Assembly: GCA_947034885.2 (NCBI GenBank)
Contig: OX344753.2
Coordinates: forward strand, 12,896,001-12,960,000
Length of the DNA: 64,000 nucleotides
Reading direction: 5' to 3'
Origin: Thuidium tamariscinum
Taxonomy: Eukaryota > Streptophyta > Bryopsida > Hypnales > Thuidiaceae
Shown: one piece after another, positions 46,336 to 58,417 of the stretch
How positions within the stretch are numbered: the stretch's first letter is position 1
How the letters are laid out: each line of letters begins with the position of its first letter
Made by a program: the position numbers and the translations under genes
The notes under the pieces: generated by a model
Told to the model about the DNA's origin: nothing
What the model saw: the letters and a program-made list of their open reading frames with translations, nothing else
Databases searched by the model: none

Positions 46336-47212
46336 GCCTCACTCACACACAATGAAGGATCTTGAAGTGGCAATTTATCATTGAGTGATGTAAGAAGATA
46401 TAACTTACTTTGTCCATTTCACAATAAATCCGTGGTTTCTTGCAAAAAATTGGATGAATGCATAAGCTACTGAAATTGAGACAAAAATGCATAGTTCTTA
46501 TGGCTATTAGTTAGCCCTAGTATGCCTAAAAGTTTCAAATCCAAAAGTGAAGCAGATCATATTCAAGAAATGCAACAAAATTGACAATTTTAGTGTTTTT
46601 TTCATTTGGCTCCAATGCAATGAGTTTAAGTACAAATGTTTTGGTTGTCTTACTACCAGATCCTATGAATTTCACTTTGATGAAGTCCTCTTCTTTTTGT
46701 GTCCATGAATTCAAACAACTTCAATAAGCTCCTTCACTGAATTTTGATGACCTCAACTTAACAATTTTTGACACTTTCTTTGCATTTTCCCATCCTAGTT
46801 GGCTTTCTAAGCACCTAAGCTTAAAGTCTATAATTCTTGTTTGATGAGGTCCCAATGAAAAAACTACAATTAGCATGTGACATTCATTGCAATTAGAGTT
46901 TGGCAGTATATGGTCATTTAAGACCAATCCTCAGTCTAGTGATTCAAGTTGTGTCAATTTAGCAATTTCCATGAACAATTGAAACATTGAATTTGTTTTT
47001 AGACAACCAATTTTAGAAAATCCAAGATTTATTTTGAGACGAAGGGAATATAACTTATATTCAAAAAGACCGACCAAGACAACTAATTACTCCCTCTATC
47101 CTACTAAAAGCTTACTAATTAGACTGCTTTACGCTCTTTGCAGGAAGAATTTGGGAAGCTTTTAAAGGGATAGAGCAAGTATGTCTTTATTAGTATAAAT
47201 TGCAGAACAAAG
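46336..47212. other. Intergenic, nothing assignable
   Basis: No exon, RNA gene or repeat boundary was recognised. Confidence 0.35.
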
Positions 47213-47870
47213 TTAACCCCTAAATGCTTGGCAAGTCACCAAAATTTGGTGTTTGCAAAACTTTGAAGTTCAAGAAAACCTAACCAAATTGCTATTTTTA
47301 ATAGTTTATATTTTTGAAGAATACTTTTTGAATTCTACTTTAAGGATCCAAAACCTGATCTTGAAAATGATTAACTATGATTTTTCTATTCATCATTTTG
47401 TGCAAGAGTACCCATTGCAATCTTGGCTTTCTCTAGTGTTGAGGGCTCTTGGATATGAGCCTCAAATACACTAGATATTGGAGAAAAATCACATTAGAAA
47501 TTCACTTACAAAAATTGTAGAGTATATTTGGAGAAGCCATAAATTGATTGGGGTTTATGTATATTAGGCCCTTTCACCTCATATTTTTTTGGTCACCAAC
47601 TTTTTAGATTTGACTTGTGAAAAGAGGATTGAAAGACTTCACATCACTTTTGCAATTTTAACACCTTCATGATCAAACATTATAATCTTTCAATCCATAA
47701 GTGATATTATTGTGTTTTCTTTTCCTAATTGATCTCTAACATGTCTAGTTTGAATTTGGACAATTACGGGGTTTCTTTAATTGATAAAGCTCATCATAAA
47801 GTTGAATTTCTATTCACTTTAGAGCAAATTCCCAAAAGCTCAAAAAAGACCTTGGGCATTTAGGGGTTAA
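47213..47870. mobile_element. R1 element, copy c
   Basis: The left end is TTAACCCCTAAATGCTTGG, and the right end TTGGGCATTTAGGGGTTAA is its inverse. This is the best preserved right end of the three copies. Internal order is the same as at 7225 and 19662. Confidence 0.82.
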
Positions 47871-49014
47871 CATCCAAGACCAAAAAAACTAAATTTAAAA
47901 AAAAGGAACTCCCATCAACACCTGAGTGCACATTATCATCTTCACTAGATTTTTTTTTTCATTTTTGGAGAATAGCCACAGTGGCGACATAAATGTTATA
48001 GGGATGCTCCAAATTGCAACATTCATCCATTTCTTGGATATATAGTATGGTTTTCATTCCAATTTAGGTGAATACATCTAATATTTTTTCTTTATTTCAA
48101 AGTTGTCTTGGCAATTTCATCCAAATTTTATGACATTTTTTTTGGGTGTTTTTTAGCCAGATTTTTTTTTTCAAACTGACACCAAAAAGCATAAAAAAAA
48201 AGCCCTGATCCTCACAGGGTCCCTGAGATGATGAAAGCTGAACTAGTCTCCTGGCAACATCAGCCACTGAGGGCCAAATGGTGCCATCATCCCCATGAGG
48301 TTGGAGACAGCTTTTATGAATACTTGACATTATGGATTGACCTCTTTTATGTCACCTTCTTTATTATCACATCCTTTGTTCTCTAACCAACCAAACCCTA
48401 GGAGCAGTGATCTCAGAACAGATTTAGGGTTTTTAGCCAAATGTTCATTTTTGGGAGATTTTTTTAAAATTTATACAAAGGGCATGGAAAAATCAAGTAA
48501 AAAATGAGCAAAATTTAACCAATTTTGGGATCGCTACCTAGGAGAAAGGGACTTGTACAAGTTGGGTACAATACTCTTACAACCATTCACATTTTTCTAT
48601 ACAATGTGCAATGTAATTCAAATATTTTGGTAAGCATATAGTAGAAGTATCCATAACCGATATAATAAGCACATTTGAACATGATCTAGGGTAATGCAAG
48701 GCAAAGCAAATAAATTTAGAGGTTCATTGATAGAAATAATGGGGAGTGCAAAAAAATTGGTATTTTTATCTCTTACATTGCAATTATTATGAATTTTGAA
48801 AGGCAAAAGTTGGGCTTGACCCATGACCAACATCTAAGGTTGAAGCACCAACTGTCAACTATGTCCAATAGCCAATATAGCTAATGAAAAAAAATTTAGT
48901 TTATGTGTTTTGTGCATAACTTTTAAAAACATTTATTCAAATCTAAAATCTTAGGAGTACAAAATTTGTGTTGTACTAATTTTTCATAACAATTAGTATT
49001 TGGCTTGCAATTGC
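47871..49014. other. Intergenic with a possible gene fragment
   Basis: On the minus strand, 48330-48187 reads with balanced codon use (MSSIHKSCLQPHGDDG, then WPSVADVARRLVQL) before running into a poly-T tract. It may be a decayed exon or transposon protein fragment. I recognise no family. The remainder is AT-rich. Confidence 0.25.
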
Positions 49015-49933
49015 TTAACCCCTAAAGGATTAAGGCCTTTTTTTCTTTGCAAAGAAACACTCAAAACTACCATTTCTATTGCAAAGAATAAAAACATTGA
49101 AAATTATTACTCAAAGACATCTAACTATAGGATCTTACAATTCACCACTATAGAAATTTGTGGAATAAGTTTTAAAAATCTCAACCACATAGATTGCAAG
49201 ATATCTACATTTAAAGTGAAAAAAATATCTTTTTACTACATTGTGATATTAGATTTTTTGACTATGAACTTTCTTAACTTAAATTTTTTGCACTACAAAG
49301 TTTTGAGCTTAAATCTTAATAGTAGGAAATTCAATTGATAGTCTAGGAAAAAAATTGAATTCAAAAAAAATTAATTTATATATTTTTTAAACCCATTCAA
49401 TAGAAGTATGAGTGAAATAGAAAGAGAATCTAAATTAACAATATCTCAAAGATAGAATTAAAAGGTGCTAATCCCAATGGTGACATTTTTCTAGTATAAA
49501 AACTAAACTATGTCTAATTTTTTTTTGAAAAATTGAAAAATTTGCATTAAAAATGAACCCTAAAAATTACTTTTTTCATAAAGATGCTTACATTGATTAA
49601 AAAACAAAATTGTTCATAACTTTCACATGAGTCATTCAATGAAATGAATCAAATCTTTCCATGTAGAAAAAAATATAATCTATAAAATCCTTTTTTATAA
49701 ACTCAAAGTTTTGAAATTATACTTTGTTGCTCAAATTCCCCTATTTTAAGCTCATATGAGCATCACTTTTGTTTCTAGACAACAATTTGGGAAAAAAAAT
49801 TATACACATATGAAGCTATTCCGTATCTCTATCTCCAAAATAGTTTAAAAAATTATGATATAAATTGTCACCATAGGTACATGTCCAAAATCCCATTTGA
49901 TCATCGAATGCACAATGGTCCTTTGGGTGTTAA
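49015..49933. mobile_element. R2 element, copy c
   Basis: The left end is TTAACCCCTAAAGGATTAAGG and the right end is AATGGTCCTTTGGGTGTTAA. Internal landmarks ACTACCATTTCTATTGCA, GATTGCAAGATATCTACAT and TTCATAACTTTCACATGAG align in order with the copy at 56687. Confidence 0.7.
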
Positions 49934-50039
49934 CAATACTTAAGGTAGGTACACCCAAAATGGCACCTGACCTTAAAGCGCCATCTACAATGTGTATACA
50001 TTTTCAAAATTAGTCATGTACCCAGATTGTAGATGGCAT

Positions 50040-50220
50040 TTTCAGAAACTGACTTTGACCATTCTTAACTTTTGCATACGGGATCCAAATCCTTTGTTCT
50101 TTGGTGCGTTGGAACATGCTTTCACTCACCAACAAGACTGCATGAAAGTCTAAACAATATGATAATAGGAACTAGGCATAGTAAGAATAAGTGGCACTTT
50201 TAGGTGTACCCATCTTAATC
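50040..50220 (+). repeat. R4 repeat, copy b
   Basis: TTAACTTTTGCATACGGGAT, then GTTCTTTGGTGCGTTGGAAC, then TGTACCCATCTTAA, in the same order as the copies at 6780 and 59200. Confidence 0.6.
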
Positions 50221-50589
50221 AAATTTCGGGCTTCCAATGGGAAGATAGAAGAAGCAAAATATTAGAACTTTGGTCTAGAGGTTATACAAGACCAAATGTA
50301 CAGTTTCATCTTCGGCATGTACAAAAGCTTAGCATTTGTGATGGCAATCCAAATAATTCAGGTAACTAAAGGACTTTATTTCATTCCTAGCTTCAATTCC
50401 ATCCACTACAATGCGCCTTCAATTTTCCTTCCTATGCCAAATCTATATGCATGGACCAATCAAATTCTTGTCTTTGCGTCATGTTTAAATGTCCTAATTG
50501 TAAAAAAGTTCATCACAAATGTAATTGAAGTTGATTGTTTGCACAATTTTATATTCAATGTATGTATATATATATTCATTGATTTTTGA

Positions 50590-50890
50590 ACTCCATACCT
50601 ACCCGCAAACTAAAATTCCTCATAACTTTTGACTCCTTAATCCAAATGGAATGATTCAAAGCTTCCCATGTCTCTAAAAACCTAAAGAATCAATTTGAAA
50701 TTTCACTTCTAAAAAAAAAGTTTTTTTGAAGAAGTTTTTTCAGTTGCCCAAGCTGCCCCAAGTTCAAACAAAAGAACATATCATGCCATAACTTCTTAAC
50801 TTTGTAATCAAAAGAAAAAACTCCATTTGTAGCGAGTTGCCCGAAATTGCTATGTTGCCAGAAAACGCAGTTTGGTCCTTTAGGGGTTAA
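50590..50890. mobile_element. R2 element, 3' part only
   Basis: It aligns to the right third of R2: CATAACTTTTGACTCC, CAAAGCTTCCCATG, GAAATTGCTATGTTGCCAG, and the right end TTTGGTCCTTTAGGGGTTAA. The left two thirds are missing. Confidence 0.7.
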
Positions 50891-51097
50891 TTGGGTTCTC
50901 AAAATCACAAGTAGGGCAAAGGGAGGGAAGAAAATTAATTTTAATTAATTAATTTTGAAACCTAAGGGTCCAAGAGGAAATTTTTTGTTTTTTTTAGAAA
51001 AATTTGAAAATTTTTGGGTGCATTGTGACACACTGGACAAACACATTCCAACAAGGCTAATTTGCATCAATAAAAACAAAACAAAACAAAACAATTA

Positions 51098-51383
51098 CAT
51101 AAGGAGATTTTTGAGGCCATTGGAAGACTGCAGGTTCCCGGACTGCGGGAACGCAGTTTCTGCCACGTGAACAGTAATCCTACGTGGTCGAGAGAGTGCC
51201 TCGTCATTAAATTTATTTATTTTTGAAAAAATATTGAACTTTTTTTAATATTTCAGGGCCCCACACAATTTATTTATTTATTTATTTTGATAAATGATGG
51301 CGTGAGAGTGGCCAACAGATACGGAAACAATTTCGGGAACAGCCTCGAAACCGCCCTTTGAAGGCCTCAAATCCCCTCTAAGG
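51098..51383. mobile_element. R6 MITE, copy c
   Basis: The left end is CATAAGGAGATTTTTGAGGCC and the right end is GGCCTCAAATCCCCTCTAAGG, its near inverse. It contains GAAGACTGCAGGTTCCC and a GGGAAC motif. A TTTA microsatellite lies at 51270-51290. Confidence 0.72.
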
Positions 51384-51568
51384 TAAGAGGTCCTATAATG
51401 GACCATCTAAGGGCTGAAACAGAATTTCAGGGAGGTAAAACTTCTAGAAATATTTTTCAATAAATTTTCCTTGAAAGACAAGTAGAATTGACATTTAACC
51501 TAAGTTGTTTCATATTTTTTTGAGCTTTTTTTAATTTAGTTATCAAATTTTGAAGTTGAAAGGACATA

Positions 51569-51691
51569 GGGCTCTAAAATGGTGCCTTAGCTAAAATGTA
51601 CACTTTCAGTACACTGCTGAAGGCTATGAAAAAGCAACATGTACAAGTACTGTACATTTAAGATATAAGATAGGGCACCATTTTAGAACCC
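51569..51691. mobile_element. 123-bp hairpin MITE
   Basis: The left end GGGCTCTAAAATGGTGCC and right end GGCACCATTTTAGAACCC are inverse. Pairing extends through AAATGTACA. It is non-coding. Confidence 0.7.
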
Positions 51692-51699
51692 GCTCCATT

Positions 51700-52075
51700 T
51701 AAGAGCCTTCTACCTTAACGATCCCTCTTCCCCCTGAGCAAAAAGAAAACCGAAAAAGGCGAAGAGAAGATAAGCAGAGCGGCATGGGCTGGGCTGACAG
51801 GCGGCTACCCTGAGTTCGCCACGTGGAGGCGTTGACGAGACTACGTGGACTCTGTTCACACTGATTATCCATACGGGTCACACATGGGTGGATTGGTGAC
51901 TGATGCTTCCGTCAGCCTTCGTTTGTTTGGGCGGGAAGAGGGGTTCCGCCAGCTTAGCGGATTCCGTCAATTCGGCCGGGATGTGGGCTTGTCAGAAGTA
52001 TGTGAAGGAAACAAGAGCATCCTCACTGGAACTCGGTACTGTATATCGGCACTCTAAATGTATTTTTAACTTTTG
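51700..52075. other. GC-richer segment with G-box-like sites
   Basis: Composition is well above the surrounding average. It contains GCCACGTGGAGGCG and two further ACGTGG sites near 51820-51850. Reading frames on both strands are short and unrecognised. It may be a promoter fragment or part of a transposon. Confidence 0.3.
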
Positions 52076-52129
52076 ACTAGTATAAATAGAACTTGAAATT
52101 ACTATCTTTGGAAGTACATTAGCAATCAC

Positions 52130-53110
52130 TTAACCCTAGACCGCCCAAGTGGACGAAATGTGTCCTCACACATACTGGCAATCAACTTTGAAGCGCTATA
52201 ACATTTGCATCCAATGTCTGAATTCAATAAAAATTGTTGGGAAAGTTGTGCATGCTAGTCTAGTTGTTATGGTAAAAATTTCAGATCAATCCAAGACGTA
52301 TTGAGTTTGTGAGAGTCATTCAAAGTTCACAGGTTCAATTTGGAGTCATTACACTATGCTGTAATGACTGCAACTTTGAGGGCTTGTATCTTTTTCATAA
52401 AATGTTCGTTTTCAGTAAAATTTGTTGGGTTTTGTTCCCCTTAAGGTTTAGTTATTGTGGTAATATTTTCATGGCAATCCAAGTTGTTTTGAATGCTTGG
52501 GAGCAATTCAAAGTTTAAAATTCAGACATTTTTGCAATTCAGTGAACTTTGGTGACTCATAACTTCTCCATGCATGATTCTTTTTCAAACATTCTTGTTG
52601 GAGGAGTTGCGCATACTTGTCTAGTTCTTGTGCTCAAAATTTCATGTCAATCGAAGAGGTTTTGAGTGACTGAGAAGCATTTTAGTAGAAGGAGTTTCAG
52701 TCATAGATGTGATTTTTTGCTACTTTTTTCACTGTTTTTTAACATTTCAAATCCATTTTGCAGACATAGGGATTCATTTGTGTGATGTTTTTTCTCACCA
52801 AATTTTTTATCTTTTAGTTTTGAATTGCTTTGTAGCTTAAAGTTTTGTCATTTGAGTAGATTTAGAAATCAAATTTCACCTCCAAATGTGTTTTTAAGAA
52901 AATTTCAGCACCTTTTTTTAACACTAAAACATTATAATCTTTCAATCTAAACGGTCAAACGACCCCAAATTTATTCCACACCATCTACAACATGCACACT
53001 ACAATATTGTACGGTTAAGATCTTCATAACTTACTCTAATTTTGACTCTTCAGACTTGCAAAGGCAAGCAGTTTTTAAGCCTGGTTGGACCTTGGGCGGT
53101 CTAGGGTTAA
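52130..53110. mobile_element. R12 element, perfect 20-bp inverted ends
   Basis: The left end TTAACCCTAGACCGCCCAAG and right end CTTGGGCGGTCTAGGGTTAA are exact inverse copies, 981 bp apart. The interior repeats a theme three times (TTTGCATCCAAT, TTGTTGGG, GTTGTGCATGCTAGTCTAG with CAATCCAAG), so it was partly built by internal duplication. It has no conserved frame. Confidence 0.82.
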
Positions 53111-53249
53111 AATAGACACACAACTATTCCAATTTGAACTTTAGACCATGAAATCAACCTCCAAATAAATGTAAGCTAAGGGGCAAAAATTGTAGAGGCC
53201 AAAGCAAATGGGGCAACAAGTTTTTTGAAATTTTATAAGAAAGTATACC

Positions 53250-54431
53250 TTAACTTCTTAAATTCCTTGACTATTTTTACTTCAAAAACAATTAAAACAA
53301 TTACCATTTCTAGTACTAGTACCAATTTTTTTATAAATATCATCATATGAAGACAGGCTGTTTGTTTGGATGTTTGGATGTTTGTTTGTTACGTTGAGAT
53401 CTCCCGGACCGTGAGTCCCCCAGGTGCGTGTTTGGTACCGTCGGAAAGCCCTCGGCGAGGAGGGGTGCACGGGCTTTGATTCATGGTGTTCCAACCTATG
53501 GCATGAAAGTTATTGAATTTTGAAGTTTCTATACATTAAAAAAATTAGAAAATTATTTAAACTGTTTTTTCTTTTTCTTTTAGACCATGGCAATGGCACG
53601 GGCCACCCTAGTACCAAATTATTTTTAAATATCATTTTTTGAAATTTGTAATTTAAGATCTTATAGTAAACTGGTTGGAAATTTTTTTTAGGGCTTTCTA
53701 CCATGATGATTGCAAAATATTAGTGTTTAAATTGCTCAAAAATCAAATTTTTTCAGCTTCTGAAAAACAAGGCAATTGCACTTCAAAAGGTGACAATCAT
53801 ATAAAAAATGGTCCCAAATAGTGGTGCTTCAATAGATTCAGTGTTGAAGTCATGTAAGGTACTTATATAAAAAAAGTCAAATTATTGTAAATTGTACAAC
53901 ATGTAGGAAATAAATAGGAAGTAGAAAAAAATAGCAAATGATTCAAAATAAAAAATCGTTGATAATTTATTTATAGAACTAAAAAATGCCAATCCCAATA
54001 ATTGTAATGTTGTAATAAACTATTCACATCCTATGATTTTACTTTTTTCAAAAGATATTGAAAATTGAATAAAATAAAGGAATTCAAAGTTTATTTTAGA
54101 CTTTACAATCCATAACTACTTGCAAATAAAAATTTATCATAACATTTGTCTTATTGATCAAAATAGAATAATTCAAAGCTTTCCACGCATATGCAAAAGT
54201 AATGAAAAATCTCAGATTTTAGTTTTTGAAAAAAGTGATTTTTTCCAATATGCTCAAGTTGCCCATTTACAAAGAAGTAATATATTAGGCTACAATGTTT
54301 GACTAATATTTTCAAATGTCCTAAATTTTAGTGCATATAAAAGATATTCTTCATCCCCAACTTCTATTTACACATACCTGCTTGAAATAGTTATCTTGCC
54401 AAATTTACCAAGTTGGTCCTTTAGAGATTAA
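53250..54431. mobile_element. R2 element, copy d, split by an R3 insertion
   Basis: The left part (53250-53341: TTAACTTCTTAAATTCC, TTGACTATTTTTAC, TTACCATTTCTAG) and the right part (53609-54431, ending GGTCCTTTAGAGATTAAG) align to the R2 copy at 56687. The intervening 53342-53608 does not belong to R2. Confidence 0.7.
53342..53608 (+). repeat. R3 repeat nested in an R2 element
   Basis: It has the R3 order GACAGGCTGTTTG, TTACGTTGAGATCTCCCGG, GGTACCGTCGGAAAGCCC, GGCGAGGAGGGGTGCACGGG, then a GGGCCACCCTAGT end. R2 sequence of the form CTAGTACCAA ... AAATATCAT is present on both sides as an imperfect duplication of about 25 bp. It is one of the least decayed R3 copies. Confidence 0.72.
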
Positions 54432-54690
54432 GATAAGTTGCTTGTTTGTTTTGTTTTATTTTGTTTATTTGTTACGTTCAAATCTCCCAGATTGTATGTC
54501 CTAGGTCACATTCTTGATATTGTCAAAAAGCCCTTTGGCAAGGAAAGGTGCACAAGCTTTGTTTTGTGGTGTATGGACCTATGGTGGGAAAGTTATGGAT
54601 ATTTGAGTTATTTTTTGTTGAAAAAAAGTTGAAAAATTACTTTTACTTTTGTTTTGGTTGTGTCAATGGCACATGATACAATGGTTAGAA
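54432..54690 (+). repeat. R3 repeat, single copy abutting an R2 end
   Basis: AAGATAAGTTGCTTG, a TTTTG-rich stretch, GTTACGTTCAAATCTCCC, GTCAAAAAGCCCTTTGGC, AAGGAAAGGTGCAC, TTTTGTGGTGTATGGACC and GGGAAAGTTATGGA follow in the R3 order. It begins exactly where the R2 copy d ends. Confidence 0.65.
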
Positions 54691-54798
54691 TGAAAGTGGG
54701 TTTTCACACAAAGGCATTCACCGTTCAATTGTTTAGTGAGGCAATTGCCCCCCAAAAATCATTTCAATAAGCATTTGAACATTTTTCTATACATCTTT

Positions 54799-55171
54799 AA
54801 GGGCAAAACACCCATTCCCGCACTTGTTCCTTGCAGTGGACTGTAGATTCACCCAAATGCATCAGTACACTTCGCCACATGTATGATTGTAATTTGCTGA
54901 CACACCTAAAGGCCACACAGAAAAATTTGGTTCGCTGAGTGATGATTTTCGCAGGGTTCAGTTTGGGGGGCACCTATAGGACGGTTCCACAAGTCTAGGG
55001 AGCCAACACTTTAAAAATTTGTAGAAATTACATACTGTATCCGAAAAATCTACCTTTTTTTTAATATTCATGATTTTCACTCACTAATATTGGAAAAATA
55101 TCATTTTTAGAAAACGTTGCCTCCAACTATGCTGAATTCCTTATTTGGACGGTTTTGGGTGTTTCCACTGT
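54799..55171 (+). repeat. R11 repeat, copy a
   Basis: It shares with 61173-61560 the order AAAACACCCATTCCCG, ATGTATGATTGTAATTTGCTG, CACCTATAGGACGGTTC, CTAGGGAGCCAACACTTT, ATTCATGATTTTCACT, GCCTCCAACTATGCTGAATT and GGACGGTTTTGGGTGTTTCC. Confidence 0.75.
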
Positions 55172-55499
55172 CCAAAGCATCCCCCCAACGTGGAAGTTTC
55201 TACAGAGTGCACTTTTTAAAGTTTTTTTCAAAGTTTGGTGGAATGAAATGGTGAAGGTTTGAACTGGGTTTGTGAGGTTTCTTTTTTCAATAAAAGCAGT
55301 GGCCACTCCTTGTGGTTCCGACAATTCTGACTTGGTTCACACAAACTTGTCTGCAAAACAAAAGGGGAAACAAAGTCTTCTCAAGTTCCCAGGGGCTTTT
55401 CTTTTCCACAATTTTGGGTGGGTGTGAAAGGTGGACCAGGGACCCATAGTCGATCACTTAAGGGATTTCGAGGCCAGATCGCGAGCATTATGAGCCTAT
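55172..55499. other. Spacer between R11 and R5 copies
   Basis: No gene seen. Frames are open on the minus strand but lack any recognisable domain and partly fall in the R5 repeat. Confidence 0.3.
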
Positions 55500-55865
55500 G
55501 AGGTAAGTGAAATTTTTGCCAAGTATAGGAAGATAGGTTGTATGGGGAGTGTAAATTTTTCAAAATTTTATTCCTAAAATTGAAATTGCTGTGATTTTTG
55601 GAAGCTAGAAAGTTGTCCAAACTAACAGCCAATGTGTAGACTCTTCCAATTCTAATCATAAACTTAAGTACTTCTTGTTCACTACTTCCTACTTTCTCTC
55701 TCACTAAGTTACTTTGACACATGTGCCATGATCTTATAACCTTGAAATGGAGGAAAAAACAGATTCCAAGCTTGGGTTGAAAATATGTTCTAGCCTTGGT
55801 TGGAAATAGGTGCTCTCTATACATTAGGTATGGATCCCTGGTCAGGAATGGGAACCTGTACCTTG
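55500..55865. mobile_element. R5 element, copy c (inverted, one end unclear)
   Basis: Read on the minus strand from 55865 it begins CCAAGGTACAGGTTCCC and contains CCTATTTCCAACCAAGGCTA and TTGGAAGAGTCTACACATTGG, matching R5 copies a and d. The other end could not be fixed. Confidence 0.6.
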
Positions 55866-56173
55866 GGTGTTGTAAATTAGATTGTACCAGTCAGTTTTCA
55901 AAATGGCATCTGCAAAGTGTGACCTAACCTGACTTAGCTTCTAACTTACTCAAAAATTCCAACACGAGTTTGCTTCTTTTTGCATTGGGAGAGGGCATGC
56001 TTTTGGTCCATTCCAAGCTACGGTTGCAGATTGCATCCTGGTCAAGCTATGAAATGAACTGGTGAAAAGGTAGTCTGCTCTTAAAGCAACCTTTTAAGAG
56101 GTGATTGCAGTTGGGGAAGCTAAAATTCATTGAAACAATGTTCAGTAAATTTTTGTCAGAAGAAAAATGGAAT
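55866..56173. other. Intergenic, nothing assignable
   Basis: No exon or repeat boundary recognised. Confidence 0.3.
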
Positions 56174-56434
56174 CATTAGATGAAATTTGAGGGCATTAGA
56201 AGACTCTGCGTTCCTGAACTGCGGGAACCCAATTTCTGCCCTGTGAACTCAAATCCTATGTGGTTGCAACCCTGTCACGTAATTTAAATTTTTTTTTTAA
56301 ACTTATTTTCATATTTCAAGACCCAATTAAACTTTTTTTTATTAAAGCCGATCTGACAGCGGCCAGTAGCATTGGGAGCCGTTTCGGAAACAGACTCGAA
56401 ACGTCCCTATAATGCCCTCAGATTTCTTCTAATG
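56174..56434. mobile_element. R6 MITE, copy d
   Basis: The left end is CATTAGATGAAATTTGAGGG and the right end is CCCTCAGATTTCTTCTAATG, its inverse with two mismatches. It contains GAAGACTCTGCGTTCC and CGGGAACCC as in copy c. Confidence 0.78.
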
Positions 56435-56686
56435 TGGGTTTTAAGTTAGCTCAAGTTGTTTCATATGTTTTGGACTTTTTAGGAATTAGTTACAAATTTT
56501 GAAGTTTGAAATGTAGTGGTCATTGAAAGAGATCACCTCTTGAAATACATATTACTAGTACATTGAAGAAAGCAAAATGTACCACTTTATGAGAGGTTGT
56601 TTTTAGAGGACAATTGCTTTTAGAGTGTGGCTATTTTTAGAGCACCCTACCTTATAAAGCTACTAGAACTTGTGCCACGATGAATT
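56435..56686. repeat. Repeat remnant following R6
   Basis: CAAGTTGTTTCATATGTTTT, GAATTAGTTACAAATTTTGA and ACATTGAAGAAAGCAAAATG match 9245-9410 and partly 51500-51560. Confidence 0.55.
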
Positions 56687-57642
56687 TTAAACCCTAAAGG
56701 ACCATGACTATGTTTTCACTAAAATCGCTCCCAAAATGCCATTTCTATTACATGTACCAAAACTTTTTTAAAAATTATTTTTTGACACATATAACCATTA
56801 GATCTTGTAATAAGATTCTTTGAAAGGATGAGGAAAAAATTTCAGAATTTTCCACCATGTAGATTGCAAGATTTTAGTGTTTGAAGCTACAAAAAGACTT
56901 TTTTTACCACTGCAAAAATCCAGGTAGCTTCACTTCACAAGGTCACATTTGTAAGAGAAAAAGTTCAAATTGGTTGCAACTCTTTGAATTCATCCTTAAA
57001 GGCAAGTTGTCTACATGCTCAAAAAAAATTTAATCATTTGGAATCGTACAACATATAGGAAAAAAATAATGAGTAGAAAGAAGTAGAAAATGAGCTTAAA
57101 TACAAAATTATAAACAATTAATTTATGGAATTGAAAAATGCCCATCCCAATGGTTAAAATGTTGTAATAAAAAATCTATACCTACTTCTTTTATTTTTTT
57201 TCCAAAAATATTAAAAATTGCATTAAATAAAGGATTTCAAACTTTTTTTTGTAGTGTAGAGATTCTATACCTAGCTACAAGCTACCCCAAGCTAAAACTC
57301 GTCATAACTTTTGACTCATTGATTGAAATGAAAAAAAATTCAAAGCTTTCCACTTAGATAAAAATCTATTAAATCAATTTTTTTAATTCTTAAAAAAATG
57401 ATTTTTAAAGAAGTTTTTTTTCCTACATGGCCTACCCACTAAGCAAAGAAAGTGACATGTCATGCCATAACTTTTTAACCATGTATTCAAAAGCTATGAA
57501 AATTGTTGGGCCTTAAAGCTACTCCTTGGGCACATGTTGTGTGAAAATTTCAAAGAAAAAAATCAAAACCCCTCCATTTCTAGTGAGCTGCTTGACATCA
57601 CTATGTTGCCAAAAAAACGTAGTTTGGTCCTTTAGGAGTTAA
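56687..57642. mobile_element. R2 element, copy b (most complete)
   Basis: 956 bp from TTAAACCCTAAAGGACCATG to TTTGGTCCTTTAGGAGTTAA, which are inverse ends. Landmarks: ACTAAAATCGCTCCCAAAA, CACCATGTAGATTGCAAG, TCATAACTTTTGACTCATTG, TTGTTGGGCCTTAAAGC, CTATGTTGCCAAAAAAACG. No conserved coding frame. Confidence 0.82.
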
Positions 57643-58032
57643 AAAATGAATTAAACTCAATTCTTAAAATGAAATTTGAAATCTTAATTGAGAGGGATGT
57701 TGAAACTTGACTTTCAAAATCTTTTTTAAATGGACATCATATAGCTTGTTCAAATGACCAATCAATGATGAGCTTTCACCTTCCTTAAGGCTATAAGTAA
57801 TCTCAAAGCCACTACTCAAAAAATTTATCAAACTTTGGAATATAAAAATTACAAGTTCAAATTGTAATTCAAAAACCCCAAGACTTAAATTGATAAGTTA
57901 GATGCATCTTGAGGAAACAAAAAGAATATATGATACCTAAGAAATCTTCATGTAGTAGTTGAGAATTGCAGGAGTTTTTTTGAGGAGTCTCTAAAAACCC
58001 AACCTCTTAGGCTGGGACAGTCATTTTAGGGT

Positions 58033-58417
58033 TAAGATAGAAGTACCTAATATAGATAATTTAACCATTTTAGTATGTAACTAAGATGTAAGAAATTCAT
58101 CGTGAAATTTAGTTCAGTGTGTTCCAACATGAAGATGAAGAACAAATCAATGCAAAAAAATTATTTTTTCTTCAAAAATGAATATTTTATTCTATATAAA
58201 TGCAAATTTTTCATGAAGATTGATTTTGATTTCATAGACTCACCTATTATGGCTAGCTTTGACACTTCTCCTTAAGCAATAAATGAAGAGGGATGATTGG
58301 ATGAGAAAGTACAAACAAAGGATCTTTTTCAATAAATAGTGCATTCAAGTGTTATGCACCATAGGTCATCCTATGAAGCCATTAAAGGGGATGTCCGAAA
58401 TAGGTACTTCTACCTTA
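58033..58417. mobile_element. 385-bp MITE with TAAGGTAGA ends, copy b
   Basis: The left end is TAAGATAGAAGTACCTA and the right end is TAGGTACTTCTACCTTA, its inverse with one mismatch. Same family as 45947-46335. Confidence 0.72.

Noticed and set aside
55381-55824. 147-codon open frame, minus strand, the longest on that strand
   Set aside because: Most of it is R5 repeat copy c. Residue composition and lack of any domain fit a chance frame.
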